64,000 bases of DNA, taken from positions 9,472,896 to 9,536,895 of the forward strand of contig NC_049988.1 in assembly GCF_000003815.2 (NCBI RefSeq), read 5' to 3'. The stretch's first letter is position 1. Every line of letters begins with the position of its first letter. Shown piece by piece: positions 63,450 to 64,000 of this stretch. The translations under genes were made by a program, and so were the position numbers. Source of the stretch: Branchiostoma floridae. Taxonomy: Eukaryota > Chordata > Leptocardii > Amphioxiformes > Branchiostomatidae. Under the pieces are notes generated by a model. The model was given only the letters and a program-made list of their open reading frames with translations. It was not told the origin of the DNA and searched no databases.

Positions 63450-64000
63450 TATTAAGGCCACAGCAAGTAAATTTTGTGGATGACATCAGCGCGCGCATTA
63501 ATTTTCACCTGATTTCAGAAAAAAACAAGAATTTTTTTCTTCTGTAGGGATGGTGAAATGGCGCTTAAGTACCAAAATGAGCAAATATATTGTGTTGTAG
63601 CCTGATAATTGAAGAATTGGCACTTGCGAGGTACCCAGGACCGTAGTTGTAGAAATGAAACTTATTGGATAGTTGTAAAAGTGACATCAATATGGAAGCT
63701 ATGACTGTGGATACCAACTTTGTTGGTGATGCCACTCTACCACACTAGTGTCACTTTTACCACACCAGTACATGTCCTAAATACAGGAATGAATGCCTTG
63801 TTGGCTCTGATACCATGTTTTGTCCCTTTAATCTTTGAGACGGGAGAAGCGGGTCTTTCAATTGGATGCATTTTGGATGCATGGATTAAGCCCTTCTTGT
63901 CTTATCCTTACTGCCGCAAGCCTTTTAAACCTACCTTCATGGCATGTTGTAGCAGTTGTGGCCATCGTAGTAGTTAAAATCTAGCTATATCAAACTTAAA
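63450..64000. mobile_element. GGATGACATC-family element, probably cut by the window end
   Basis: Starts taaggccacagcaagtaaat then tgtggatgacatcagcg. It matches 13562-13920 closely to about 63835 and then diverges. No right terminus is seen. Confidence 0.7.

Overview
The window looks like genomic DNA from a cephalochordate (amphioxus, Branchiostoma). The grounds are: intron-rich bilaterian genes, a Deu-domain-type tRNA-derived SINE, many small palindromic transposons, and minisatellites anchored exactly on exon-intron junctions. I recall the last being reported in amphioxus genes under the name 'mirages'. There is no prokaryotic gene organisation. Four assembly gaps (N runs) are present at 32228-32327, 50551-50690, 54482-54581 and 58908-59110.

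Three genes can be rebuilt exon by exon, all on the minus strand. (1) 16853 to 12781: LSM12, five exons, 183 residues. (2) 22930 to 18827: a rho/A-like glutathione S-transferase, six exons, 214 residues. (3) 35706 to 27758: a serotonin 5-HT1A-like G-protein-coupled receptor, seven exons, 445 residues, all six introns in phase 0. Each reconstruction is supported by matching intron phases, GT/AG junctions and continuous family homology. The three share a strand but no evident pathway.

The rest is repeat-rich. 1-12.7 kb holds a decayed LINE, small MITEs and a nested 1.1-kb tandem duplication. 36-64 kb holds no gene I can support, but many transposon remnants: LINE 3' ends, a CR1-like reverse-transcriptase fragment, a Deu-type SINE with target-site duplication, hAT-like elements, a mariner-derived deletion element that keeps the transposase helix-turn-helix domain, a 1.5-kb terminal-inverted-repeat element, and a 1.65-kb palindromic element sitting inside a minisatellite whose neighbouring units preserve the empty site.

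The most interesting signal is a pair of splice-site minisatellites. In LSM12 intron 3, a 35-bp unit carries the 5' splice site in eight exact-period copies. In the 5-HT1A-like receptor, a 60-bp unit carries the 3' splice site plus the first codons of exon 4 in four copies. In the latter, each extra copy is bounded by AG and GT, so it has the form of an in-frame 27-nt micro-exon that would alter extracellular loop 2.
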